This document shows, piece by piece, positions 1 through 5,857 of a DNA stretch of 19,089 bases (position 1 is the first letter of the stretch; every line of letters starts with the position of its first letter). The notes below the pieces were generated by a model. It did not search any database, had not been told where the DNA came from, and saw only the letters and a list, made by a program, of their open reading frames with translations. The DNA is from JAICNR01 sp035687725 (GTDB taxonomy: Bacteria; Gemmatimonadota; Gemmatimonadetes; JACCXV01; JAHWKZ01), in the NCBI GenBank assembly GCA_035687725.1, contig DASRVB010000052.1, positions 1-19,089 of the forward strand. Direction: 5' to 3'. A program made the translations under genes and the position numbers.

Positions 1-404
1 GAAGCCTCCGCCCGCCTCGGCAAGGACGCGGCCGCAGATGGAGACGGAGCGGAGGAGGCTGGCGATGCGGGCCGGGGCCGTGCTCCGGCGGGGCGTGGCG
101 TGGACGGGATGGGCGAGGTGCCGGCGCTGAACGCCTCGCCACGGGGCAGGTCCGCCGGCGCGTCGGGCTGCGCCGCCCGCCGATCGGCGTCGGATACGTT
201 GGGCGTCGGGACGTCGGGCCTGGCGTCAGGCCCGGGCTGCGGATCGACGAGCCGGAAGGCGATCGGCTCAGGAGTCGGAGCGGCGACCACCGGCGCGGGG
301 TCCGCGGCCAGCGGGCTCCAGCGCTCCCACATGGGCGCCGCCAGCACTCCGTGGAGGAGCAGCGAGACGGCCAGAGCGACGCGGGAGATGCGATCTTCGA
401 GCAT
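1..404 (-). CDS. TonB-like periplasm-spanning protein, N-terminal part (cut by window edge)
   Basis: The reading frame is open to the window edge, so only the N-terminal part (about 134 codons) is seen. It begins with a short charged segment and one hydrophobic helix containing SLLLHG (residues about 9-23). A long Pro/Ala-rich region follows, including a segment of the form FRLVDPQPGPDARPDVPTP and then SDADRRAAQPD. A single N-terminal anchor followed by a Pro-rich periplasm-crossing arm is the layout of TonB-family energy transducers, and the SDxDRRA segment recurs in TonB-like proteins of several GC-rich phyla. The C-terminal beta domain that would settle the identity lies outside the window. 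I prefer the ATG at 404 because AGGA lies 8 bases upstream; an ATG at 410 (two residues longer) has worse spacing. It is transcribed away from brnT. It could instead be another Pro-rich anchored protein. Confidence 0.5.
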   Translation of the reverse strand, partial: MLEDRISRVALAVSLLLHGVLAAPMWERWSPLAADPAPVVAAPTPEPIAFRLVDPQPGPDARPDVPTPNVSDADRRAAQPDAPADLPRGEAFSAGTSPIPSTPRPAGARPRPASPASSAPSPSAAASLPRRAEA

Positions 405-451
405 TCCCATCCTGGAAGGACGAAGGCAAGGGAGAAGCCGTTAAACCAAGA

Positions 452-457
452 AGTATA
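452..457 (-). promoter_or_regulatory. Possible -10 box for the TonB-like gene
   Basis: The minus strand reads TATACT (5 of 6 matches to TATAAT) about 48 bases before the likely start codon at 404. No good -35 hexamer is seen 16-18 bases upstream, so this is a weak call. The 411-618 interval contains only this element and the brnT promoter; I see no gene in it. Confidence 0.25.
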
Positions 458-556
458 GCTCTCTTACCCCGTTCCCTCACCCATGGTCACGAGCGCACGA
501 AAACCTTGACCAGTGCCCCCATCGAGTTCTTGACCGCGGTGTGGACCGTCGGCAGC

Positions 557-585
557 TTGCATCCGGAAGGTAGCGTCAGTATACT
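557..585 (+). promoter_or_regulatory. Putative brnTA promoter
   Basis: A TTGCAT hexamer (557-562, 3 of 6 matches to TTGACA) and TATACT (580-585, 5 of 6 matches to TATAAT) are separated by exactly 17 bases. Transcription would start near 592, leaving a leader of about 27 bases before the brnT start at 619. The -10 is overlapped by a small palindrome (579-593), as expected for an autorepressed toxin-antitoxin operon. Confidence 0.5.
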
Positions 586-593
586 TTTTATAC
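579..593. promoter_or_regulatory. Inverted repeat over the brnTA -10, candidate BrnA operator
   Basis: GTATA (579-583) and TATAC (589-593) form a perfect 5-base inverted repeat around CTTTT. It covers the -10 box and the likely transcription start. BrnA-family ribbon-helix-helix antitoxins are known to repress their own operon, and this is the only clear dyad between the TonB-like gene and brnT. That BrnA binds here is inferred. Confidence 0.4.
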
Positions 594-618
594 CTTTTTT
601 GGATATTCGCGAGCTATC

Positions 619-879
619 TTGGAATTCGAGTTCGACGATACGAAGAGCAGGAGTAACAAGGCCAAGCACGGCATCGACGTTGTGGAGGCTCAGGCCCTTT
701 GGCTGGACGACATGCGCATCGAAATCCCAGCTCGCACAAAGGACGAGCCCAGATCGATCGTCATCGGCATGATCGCAGGCAACCATTGGTCGGCGATCAT
801 CACCCCACGGGCGGAACGGATCCGGCTCATTTCGGTCCGACGGTCACGGACGGAGGAGATTTTGATCTATGAAGGCTAA
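619..879 (+). CDS. brnT: BrnT-family type II toxin (ribonuclease)
   Basis: This 86-residue protein has the usual BrnT length and family landmarks: an N-terminal EFEFDDTKSRSNKAKHGID segment (residues 2-20), then VEAQALW, then ARTKDEPRSIVIG (residues 38-50), then HWSAIITPRAERIRLISVRRS (residues 56-76). BrnT toxins are small RelE-fold ribonucleases that block translation and are neutralised by BrnA. The start is a TTG codon; the frame has no ATG or GTG upstream after the stop at 571-573, and the family N-terminus begins exactly here. No good ribosome binding site precedes it, while brnA has an excellent one, which would favour antitoxin over toxin. The end overlaps brnA by 11 bases. Base composition is nearer 50-55% GC than the flanking genes, suggesting acquisition by transfer. 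Confidence 0.93.
   Translation: MEFEFDDTKSRSNKAKHGIDVVEAQALWLDDMRIEIPARTKDEPRSIVIGMIAGNHWSAIITPRAERIRLISVRRSRTEEILIYEG
852..858 (+). promoter_or_regulatory. Strong ribosome binding site of brnA
   Basis: GGAGGAG ends 10 bases before the brnA ATG at 869, inside the 3' end of brnT. It fixes the brnA start and contrasts with the absent site in front of the TTG-initiated toxin. Confidence 0.7.
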
Positions 880-1096
880 GACTCTTGATCGCAAATTCGA
901 CACGGGTGAGGACATCACCGCCCACCTTGACATGTCCAAGGCCAAAAGGCCCGGCCAGGTGCAACGACGGGTCAATGTCGATTTCCCTTCCTGGATGGTC
1001 GACTCGCTCGATCGGGAGGCGAAACGGTTAGGTGTGACTCGCCAGTCCATCATTAAGGTTTGGATCGCCGAAAAGCTCGAGGAGACAGGTTCCTGA
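869..1096 (+). CDS. brnA: BrnA-family antitoxin (ribbon-helix-helix)
   Basis: This 75-residue protein directly follows and overlaps the BrnT toxin gene by 11 bases, the normal toxin-first order of brnTA operons. The C-terminal half reads RRVNVDFPSWMVDSLDREAK (residues 34-53) and then RLGVTRQSIIKVWIAEKLEE. This is a CopG/MetJ-like ribbon-helix-helix: a beta strand that would contact DNA, helix 1, the GVTRQS turn and helix 2. The N-terminal half (residues 1-33) is charged and would wrap the toxin. BrnA proteins neutralise BrnT in a heterotetramer and repress the operon. The ATG is well supported by GGAGGAG 10 bases upstream. No further member of the operon follows; the next plus-strand gene is 15 kb away. 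Confidence 0.9.
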   Translation: MKAKTLDRKFDTGEDITAHLDMSKAKRPGQVQRRVNVDFPSWMVDSLDREAKRLGVTRQSIIKVWIAEKLEETGS

Positions 1097-1110
1097 ATGG
1101 GCTCGTAAAG

Positions 1111-1145
1111 ACCGGATGGGCGGAAGGAGTTCCTTCCAGACTGGT
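1111..1145 (+). terminator. Hairpin after brnA, possible terminator
   Basis: GGAAGG (1122-1127) and CCTTCC (1132-1137) close an AGTT tetraloop. An outer stem ACCGG (1111-1115) / CTGGT (1141-1145) with one G-U pair extends it across a small internal loop. It begins 15 bases after the brnA stop. There is no T-tract on either strand, so an intrinsic terminator is uncertain; it could also be an mRNA-stabilising hairpin. The rest of 1097-1326 has no gene I can support. Confidence 0.35.
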
Positions 1146-1195
1146 TCTCCTACTGCCAGAATAACTGAAGAGCGTGCTACAAGCCGAGATCGCAA

Positions 1196-1209
1196 GTCTC
1201 CGCGGAGAC
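1196..1209. repeat. Perfect 14-base palindrome between brnA and the Tad locus
   Basis: GTCTCCGCGGAGAC is fully self-complementary and lies between two convergent transcription units. It could be a protein-binding site or a small CGCG-loop hairpin. It is followed on the plus strand by GTTTCT, too few T residues for a confident terminator. Confidence 0.3.
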
Positions 1210-1326
1210 GTTTCTAGCAAATCGCTTCGTCAGAGCTTGACCAACTCTTCGACCGACGACTTGCCAAGCGGTATGCGCGCGGCCGACCGGCCTTTCGCAA
1301 TTCATCACCCGCCTTCAGCGCCCGAC

Positions 1327-1995
1327 TTACCGGCCCACTAGTTGGTGCAGTCGCAGGATTGCGCGTTGCGATCGCAGCGAATTCGTGGCGCCCGTCATGA
1401 GGGTGGCCACGTCGGCAGACAGCATGACGAGGAGCGACACGCCGAACCACACCTTGACGGCGGGCTCCTCGACGATCGCGAACATGGCCAGCGTCGCTAT
1501 GTGCGGCCCCAGGAAGAGCCAGGCGCGCCAGAGCAGCATCGTCGCGCGGAACCACCGCCCCGACTGAATTCGCCCGCGTCGCGCGACTCCGAGCCACGAC
1601 GCCGCCGCCATGAACGGGGCCGCCACGAGCACCATCGCCAGTGCGTACACCGCCGTGACCGGCAGCGCGACCCATTCGCGCCAGGTAGTCTCGCGCCCGT
1701 CTTCGTCGCCGTTCTTGCGGCCGTAGGCACGAACCTGATCGGCATCGAACCAGCGGTAGTGCCGCGTCGCGTAATCGCGCGCGGCGTTCAGCTCCTGGAT
1801 GCGCCCGGTGGCCGACCGGCGCGCCTCCTCGTCCATCGCGAAGCGATCAGGGTGGATGAGCTTGGCGCGCAGGCGATACGCCTTGTGGATGTCGTCGAGC
1901 TCGATGGGTGGGAACAGCCCCAGGCGCTGAAGCGCGTGACGGTACGCCATCTCGTCGTAGCCGTCCCGGCGCTGGGGCGGACTGGGCCGGCTCAT
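1327..1995 (-). CDS. Membrane-anchored J-domain (DnaJ-like) protein
   Basis: A protein of 222 residues. Residues about 17-80 form a J-domain with the HPD tripeptide at 48-50, preceded by KAYRLRAKLI and followed by IQELNAARDY, so it should be able to stimulate an Hsp70 ATPase. Three hydrophobic segments follow (about 108-137, 151-178 and 181-203). The J-domain is thus expected on the cytoplasmic face of an inner-membrane anchor, unlike soluble DnaJ, and there is no G/F or zinc region. The ATG at 1995 overlaps the stop of the AAA+ gene by 4 bases (ATGA), so the two are translationally coupled. A longer frame reading to 2358 would run antiparallel-overlapped through the AAA+ gene and is rejected. 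It is the last gene of the Tad unit; a role in assembling or recycling pilus-machine proteins is an inference from position. Confidence 0.85.
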   Translation of the reverse strand: MSRPSPPQRRDGYDEMAYRHALQRLGLFPPIELDDIHKAYRLRAKLIHPDRFAMDEEARRSATGRIQELNAARDYATRHYRWFDADQVRAYGRKNGDEDGRETTWREWVALPVTAVYALAMVLVAAPFMAAASWLGVARRGRIQSGRWFRATMLLWRAWLFLGPHIATLAMFAIVEEPAVKVWFGVSLLVMLSADVATLMTGATNSLRSQRAILRLHQLVGR

Positions 1996-3590
1996 GGCCC
2001 CGTGGACTCGGCCGATCCTCCGACCGCTGTCGCCGGTGGCTCCGCGCCGGGTTCTACGGGCACGCGCGACAGGGGTTCCGCGACGGACTCCACCGGAGCG
2101 CGCGACTGCGGTTCCGCGGCGGGCTCGACGAGGGCGCGCGCCAGCGCCGTGGCGAGGTCCTCGACCCCGGTCTCCGGCGGCTCGTCGGCGTTGGCGTCCG
2201 CGGCCACGACCCCGGCCCCGACTTCTCCTCCCCCATCCGGCATGTCGAGGAAGTACGAGGCACAGGCGCCCTGGAGCAGATGCTCGGCGAGCACCGGCTC
2301 GGAGTCGACGAATCGCGCATAGTCGCAGAGGTGGTCTACGACGTCGCGCGGATGACACGAGCGTGGCGGGATGCCGAGCCGCCCGTAGAAGTTATCGTAG
2401 ATCCAGTCGACGGCTTCGTTGCGGTATACGATCTGCCTCGACACGCAGACCCGCCGGAAGATCTTCTGGTACTCGTCCTTGGTCGGGCTGGGTACGAAGA
2501 TCTTGTAGTGGATCCGTCGCAGGAACGCCTCGTCGACGAGATCGAGCGGGTCCAGGTTGGTCGCGAAGATGAGCAGCGAGTCGAACGGCACCGGGAACTT
2601 GTGCCCGGTGTGAAGCGTGAGATAGTCCATCCGCTTCTCGAGCGGGACGATCCATCGGTTGAGCAGGTCGCGGGGACGGACCCGCTGCCGCCCGAAGTCG
2701 TCGATGATCAGCACGCCGCCGTTCGCCTTCACCTGGAACGGCGCCTGATACACCTTGCTGTGCGAGTCGTACTGCAGATCGAGCTGGTCCAGCGTCAGCT
2801 CGCCCCCGGTGAACACCACCGGTCGCTGCACCCGCGCGAAGCGCCGATCGTAAGCGTGCACCGGCTCGAGCCAGTCCTCTTCGGACTTGCTGCCGTTCAC
2901 CCTGCCGTCCGGCAGCGCGCGATGGTGCACAGGGTCGAAGACCACCATCACGTGGCCGTCGACGTCCACCGCGTGCGGGACGAACAGATCACCGCCCATC
3001 ATCCGCGCGATCGACTCGGCGAGGTTCGTCTTGCCATTGCCCGAGTCGCCGTACAGGAACATGGACTTCGCCGAGTTGATCGCGGGGCCGAGCTGGTCGA
3101 GGAACTTGGGATCCAGCACGAGGTGGCTGAATCCGACCTCGATGCCCTCGCGGCTGACGCTGACGCCTTTGATCGACTGCAACTCGACCCATTCGCGGTA
3201 CTTGGCGAGCGGCACCGGTGCCGGACCCACGTACTGGTTCGAGTCCATCGCCTCGCGCGCGCGCTCGCGGCCCTTCCCCGTGAGGTCGAACGTGTAGCCG
3301 CCGCGGCCGTGCCCCTTGGCCCCGCGAACCTCGACGAACTGCCGCTGCTGCAGGTCGAGCAGGCGATCGTCGATCAGGGCGAAGGGAATGCGGATTGTGT
3401 CGGTCAGCTGCTGGCCGGTTCGGGCTCCCTGGACGTACAGGCTCTTCAGCACGAGGTCCACCAGGGCCTCGGGCGAAAGCCCGGTGTCCTCGAGCGTCTC
3501 CGGAACCGGCGGCACGGGACGGCCGCCGAATTGGGGTCGGCGGTTGAGGCTCGACCGAGGCCGGGCGGGCGCGCTCAATTCTCCCCCCAC
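1992..3590 (-). CDS. AAA+ ATPase with N-terminal winged-helix-like region, Tad-locus accessory
   Basis: A protein of 532 residues. Residues about 38-110 look like a winged-helix module (LVDLVLKSLYVQGARTG, then LLDLQQRQFVEVRG). The AAA+ core has Walker A GDSGNGKT (181-188), Walker B VLIIDDFG (293-300), sensor-1 Asn345 in IFATNLDP and paired arginines 358-359 in AFLRRIHYK as arginine-finger candidates. The C-terminal tail is Pro/Ala/Glu-rich with three 12-residue repeats (487-522). There are no membrane segments. I recognise the fold class but no characterised family. It overlaps the DUF192 gene by 16 bases from the GTG at 3590; a TTG at 3578 overlapping the DUF192 stop by 4 bases, just after GGGGGGAG, is an equally plausible start. 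It overlaps the J-domain gene by 3 bases. A chaperone or remodelling role for the pilus machine is inferred from context only. Confidence 0.8.
   Translation of the reverse strand: MGGELSAPARPRSSLNRRPQFGGRPVPPVPETLEDTGLSPEALVDLVLKSLYVQGARTGQQLTDTIRIPFALIDDRLLDLQQRQFVEVRGAKGHGRGGYTFDLTGKGRERAREAMDSNQYVGPAPVPLAKYREWVELQSIKGVSVSREGIEVGFSHLVLDPKFLDQLGPAINSAKSMFLYGDSGNGKTNLAESIARMMGGDLFVPHAVDVDGHVMVVFDPVHHRALPDGRVNGSKSEEDWLEPVHAYDRRFARVQRPVVFTGGELTLDQLDLQYDSHSKVYQAPFQVKANGGVLIIDDFGRQRVRPRDLLNRWIVPLEKRMDYLTLHTGHKFPVPFDSLLIFATNLDPLDLVDEAFLRRIHYKIFVPSPTKDEYQKIFRRVCVSRQIVYRNEAVDWIYDNFYGRLGIPPRSCHPRDVVDHLCDYARFVDSEPVLAEHLLQGACASYFLDMPDGGGEVGAGVVAADANADEPPETGVEDLATALARALVEPAAEPQSRAPVESVAEPLSRVPVEPGAEPPATAVGGSAESTGP
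2025..2132 (-). repeat. Three tandem 36-base repeats encoding 12-residue Pro/Glu repeats
   Basis: The AAA+ protein ends with LVEPAAEPQSRA, PVESVAEPLSRV and PVEPGAEPPATA in tandem (residues 487-522). The DNA copies share a core like GCGCGCGAC...GGTTCCGCG. They code for a flexible acidic Pro-rich tail and are likely to vary in copy number between strains. Confidence 0.7.
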
Positions 3591-3931
3591 ACGATCCGGT
3601 CTCCCAGCGCCGTGTGCGTCTCGGCCAGTGTGCCGGCGGGCACTTCCAGCGCGTGATGCGCGTCGCTGTGCCAGCGGGTCCGAGTCCCGGGAGCGAGCTC
3701 GCGGTACATCGCTACCACTTCTCCGTCGCGGTCGATCAGGGCCACGTCGATCGGATACGTCATCAGGTACATGTGCACCCCCCGGCAGGGAACGATCATG
3801 AGTCCTTCGCCGTGGTCGATGCGCGGGCGGGCGATGAGGCCCCGGAGCCGCGGCCAGAACCAGTCGGCGAGAATCACCCTCGTTCCGAGCTCGCGTCCGC
3901 GTGTGGAATTCGTGACGTGCACGCGCTTCAC
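3575..3931 (-). CDS. DUF192 family protein
   Basis: A 118-residue protein that matches the DUF192 (COG1430) pattern: an opening VTNSTRGRELGTRVILADWFWPRLRGL segment, then GLMIVPCRGVHMYLMTYPIDVALIDRDGEVV (residues about 43-73), and near the end HHALEVPAGTLAET. The HM(Y/W)LMxYPIDVxFID core is the family signature. Many members carry a signal peptide; this one has none and is predicted cytoplasmic. The molecular function of the family is unknown, although members are often found beside Tad/Flp pilus genes. The GTG start at 3931 overlaps the tadC stop by 4 bases (GTGA), tying its translation to the pilus operon. It overlaps the following AAA+ gene as well. Confidence 0.88.
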   Translation of the reverse strand: MKRVHVTNSTRGRELGTRVILADWFWPRLRGLIARPRIDHGEGLMIVPCRGVHMYLMTYPIDVALIDRDGEVVAMYRELAPGTRTRWHSDAHHALEVPAGTLAETHTALGDRIVWGEN

Positions 3932-4863
3932 ATCAGGCCTTTCATCTGCTCGAGGATGTGGAGCACCGCCGGACCGAGAATGACCACGAACATGGCGGGA
4001 AAGATGAACAGCACGAGCGGGAACACGAGCTTGATGGTGGTCTTGGCGGCCGCCTCTTCAGCGCGCTGCCGCCGCTTCGTCCGCATGGTATCCGAATGGA
4101 CGCGCAGCGCGGTCGCGATCGAGGTGCCGAAGCGGTCGGTCTGGACCAGCATCGCAGTCAAGGACTTGAGGTCGCCGAGCCCGGTCCGCTCGCCGAGGTT
4201 CCGGAGCGCCTCGTCTCGCGGCGTCCCGGCGCGTATCTCGAGGTTCGCCAGCACGAGCTCCTCGCTCATGATCTCGCTTACGTGCTCGATCTCCTCCGAC
4301 ACTCGGACTAGCGCCTGGTTGAGACCCAGGCCGGCCTCGACGCACACGACCAGCAGGTCGAGCGTATCCGGTAGCGCACGTTGAAGGGAAAGCTGACGCT
4401 TCCGGATCCGGCGCTTGATCTGGTATGCCGGACCCAGCCAGCCGAACGTCGCCCCGATGGCGCCGGCCAGGACACCGGCGGCTGGCGCGACACCCAGAGT
4501 CACCGTGCCGAACACAGCCCCGGCACCCATCACCACCATTGCGACCAGTCGCACGCCGAAGTAGGCCGCTACGGCCCCCGACCTGCGATACCCGGCCTGC
4601 AGCAGCTTCTCCTGGACGTGGCTCCAGTCCGCGCGGCGGGCGGTCACGCGCTCCCCGAAGGCCTGCATGAGTGTCTCGAGGCGTTCGCGCTTCTCCTGTC
4701 GCTGGCGCCGCTGGACCGAGGTGTAGTTCCGAGCGGCGCCAGACTGCAGCTCACCCAGCCGCTTGGATATGAGCCTGGAGCGCGCCGGTGCCAGACTCGC
4801 CACGCCGTACACGAGGGCGAACACCGAAGTCATGACGAGTACGACGACGAGGAACAGGGTCAT
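3928..4863 (-). CDS. tadC: Tad pilus inner-membrane platform protein TadC
   Basis: A 311-residue type II secretion F-domain protein. Transmembrane segments lie at about 2-24, 99-144 (two helices) and 276-305. The cytoplasmic F-domain includes ALPDTLDLLVVCVEAGLGLN (163-182), followed by LANLEIRAGTPRDEALRNL and DLKSLTAMLVQTDRFGTSIA, the classic TadC/TadB pattern. TadB and TadC together form the inner-membrane platform on which the CpaF/TadA ATPase acts to add or remove Flp subunits. The ATG at 4863 is 4 bases after the tadB stop, with GAGG from the tadB end as ribosome binding site. The stop overlaps the DUF192 start by 4 bases. Length is normal for the family. Confidence 0.95.
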   Translation of the reverse strand: MTLFLVVVLVMTSVFALVYGVASLAPARSRLISKRLGELQSGAARNYTSVQRRQRQEKRERLETLMQAFGERVTARRADWSHVQEKLLQAGYRRSGAVAAYFGVRLVAMVVMGAGAVFGTVTLGVAPAAGVLAGAIGATFGWLGPAYQIKRRIRKRQLSLQRALPDTLDLLVVCVEAGLGLNQALVRVSEEIEHVSEIMSEELVLANLEIRAGTPRDEALRNLGERTGLGDLKSLTAMLVQTDRFGTSIATALRVHSDTMRTKRRQRAEEAAAKTTIKLVFPLVLFIFPAMFVVILGPAVLHILEQMKGLM

Positions 4864-4867
4864 GCGG

Positions 4868-5857
4868 CTAAACCTCGATGTGGATGATCTTCCGGATTAC
4901 GAAGAAGCCCATGATCTGGAGCAGCGCGGCCCCAGTCATCATGAGTCGCCCCGTAGGGTTCCGGAACAGGATCAACATGTATTCCTGATTGAGCAGGAAG
5001 ATCAGGAACCCGACGCCGATCGGCAGCACCGCCAGGAGGTATCCCGTGAACCGGCCCTGCGCGGTATAGACCCGGACCTGGCGCTGGATCGTGAAGCGCT
5101 CGCGGATCGTGTAGGAGATCTTGTCCAGGATCTCGGCGAGGTTCCCTCCGACCTCCCGCTGAATGAGGAGAGCGGTGACGAAGATCCGCATGTCGACCAG
5201 ATCGATGCGGTCGGCGAGCGCGAGGAGAGAGTCCTCGATCGCGAGGCCGAACTTCTGCTCCTCGAACACGCGCCGGAACTCGCCGGCCAGTGGCTCGGGC
5301 GACTCCTCACCCACCATCTGGAGACCGGTGGAGAACGCGTGCCCGGCCCGGATCGCGCGCCCCAGCAGGTCGATCGCTTCCGGGAAGTGCTCCTCGAACG
5401 CTTCGAGGCGCTTCGCCTTGCGGCGCTTGACATAGATGTAGGGCAGCGACGCGCCGAACGCGGCGGCTGCGATGCCGATGATCCACAGCCGCCCGACGAC
5501 GAAGCCGGCCAGTCCCATCGCGACGGCTGCGCCCATGGTCAACAGGAAGAAGGTCCCCACACGCCACGGGACGTCGGCCTGCTCGAGGAGATGCTGCAGG
5601 TCGCGCGTGTGCGGGAGCCGCGCCACGAGCGGCTCCATCCACGATACCTCGGAGAGCTTGGTGTCGCGGAAAAGATCGCCGAACGGGTCCGGGCCCGACT
5701 GCCCCGAGGCCATCCCTTCTAGGCGCTGAGCGACCTCCTTGCGCTGGCGGCGATCGCGCCACCATTCCCACATGAGCGCGAGCGAGAGCACACCCAGCCC
5801 CACCGCCACGAAGATCAGGATGGCGGGGCCGTAGCCCGCAGGAAGCCGGTCGATCAT
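4868..5857 (-). CDS. tadB: Tad pilus inner-membrane platform protein TadB
   Basis: A 329-residue protein with an N-terminal transmembrane helix (about 11-30), a cytoplasmic stretch, two helices at about 101-143, the F-domain and two C-terminal helices (about 272-290 and 305-322). The F-domain carries EEHFPEAIDLLGRAIRAGHA (154-173), FSTGLQMVGEE, LADRIDLVDMRIFVTALLIQREVGGNLAEILDKIS and a charged IRERFTIQRQVR segment, all typical of TadB. It partners with TadC and the CpaF ATPase in the inner membrane. The ATG at 5857 overlaps the cpaF stop by 4 bases (ATGA). Confidence 0.95.
   Translation of the reverse strand: MIDRLPAGYGPAILIFVAVGLGVLSLALMWEWWRDRRQRKEVAQRLEGMASGQSGPDPFGDLFRDTKLSEVSWMEPLVARLPHTRDLQHLLEQADVPWRVGTFFLLTMGAAVAMGLAGFVVGRLWIIGIAAAAFGASLPYIYVKRRKAKRLEAFEEHFPEAIDLLGRAIRAGHAFSTGLQMVGEESPEPLAGEFRRVFEEQKFGLAIEDSLLALADRIDLVDMRIFVTALLIQREVGGNLAEILDKISYTIRERFTIQRQVRVYTAQGRFTGYLLAVLPIGVGFLIFLLNQEYMLILFRNPTGRLMMTGAALLQIMGFFVIRKIIHIEV

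Noticed and set aside
487..786. A 99-codon minus-strand frame opposite brnT
   Set aside because: The plus strand encodes a clear BrnT protein with matching BrnA behind it; the minus frame has no recognisable features.
1210..1326. Possible gene remnant reading QIASSELDQLFDRRLAKRYA on the plus strand
   Set aside because: It looks briefly protein-like but has no start codon, no ribosome binding site and no family I recognise.
1996..2358. N-terminal extension of the J-domain protein
   Set aside because: It lies entirely inside the AAA+ gene in another frame and is Arg/Gly-rich; the ATG at 1995 is coupled to the AAA+ stop.
1908..3656. A 582-codon plus-strand open frame opposite the AAA+ and J-protein genes
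   Set aside because: It is antisense to a protein with clear AAA+ motifs. Its translation is Arg/His/Val/Glu-biased with no domain, as expected for a frame kept open by high GC.
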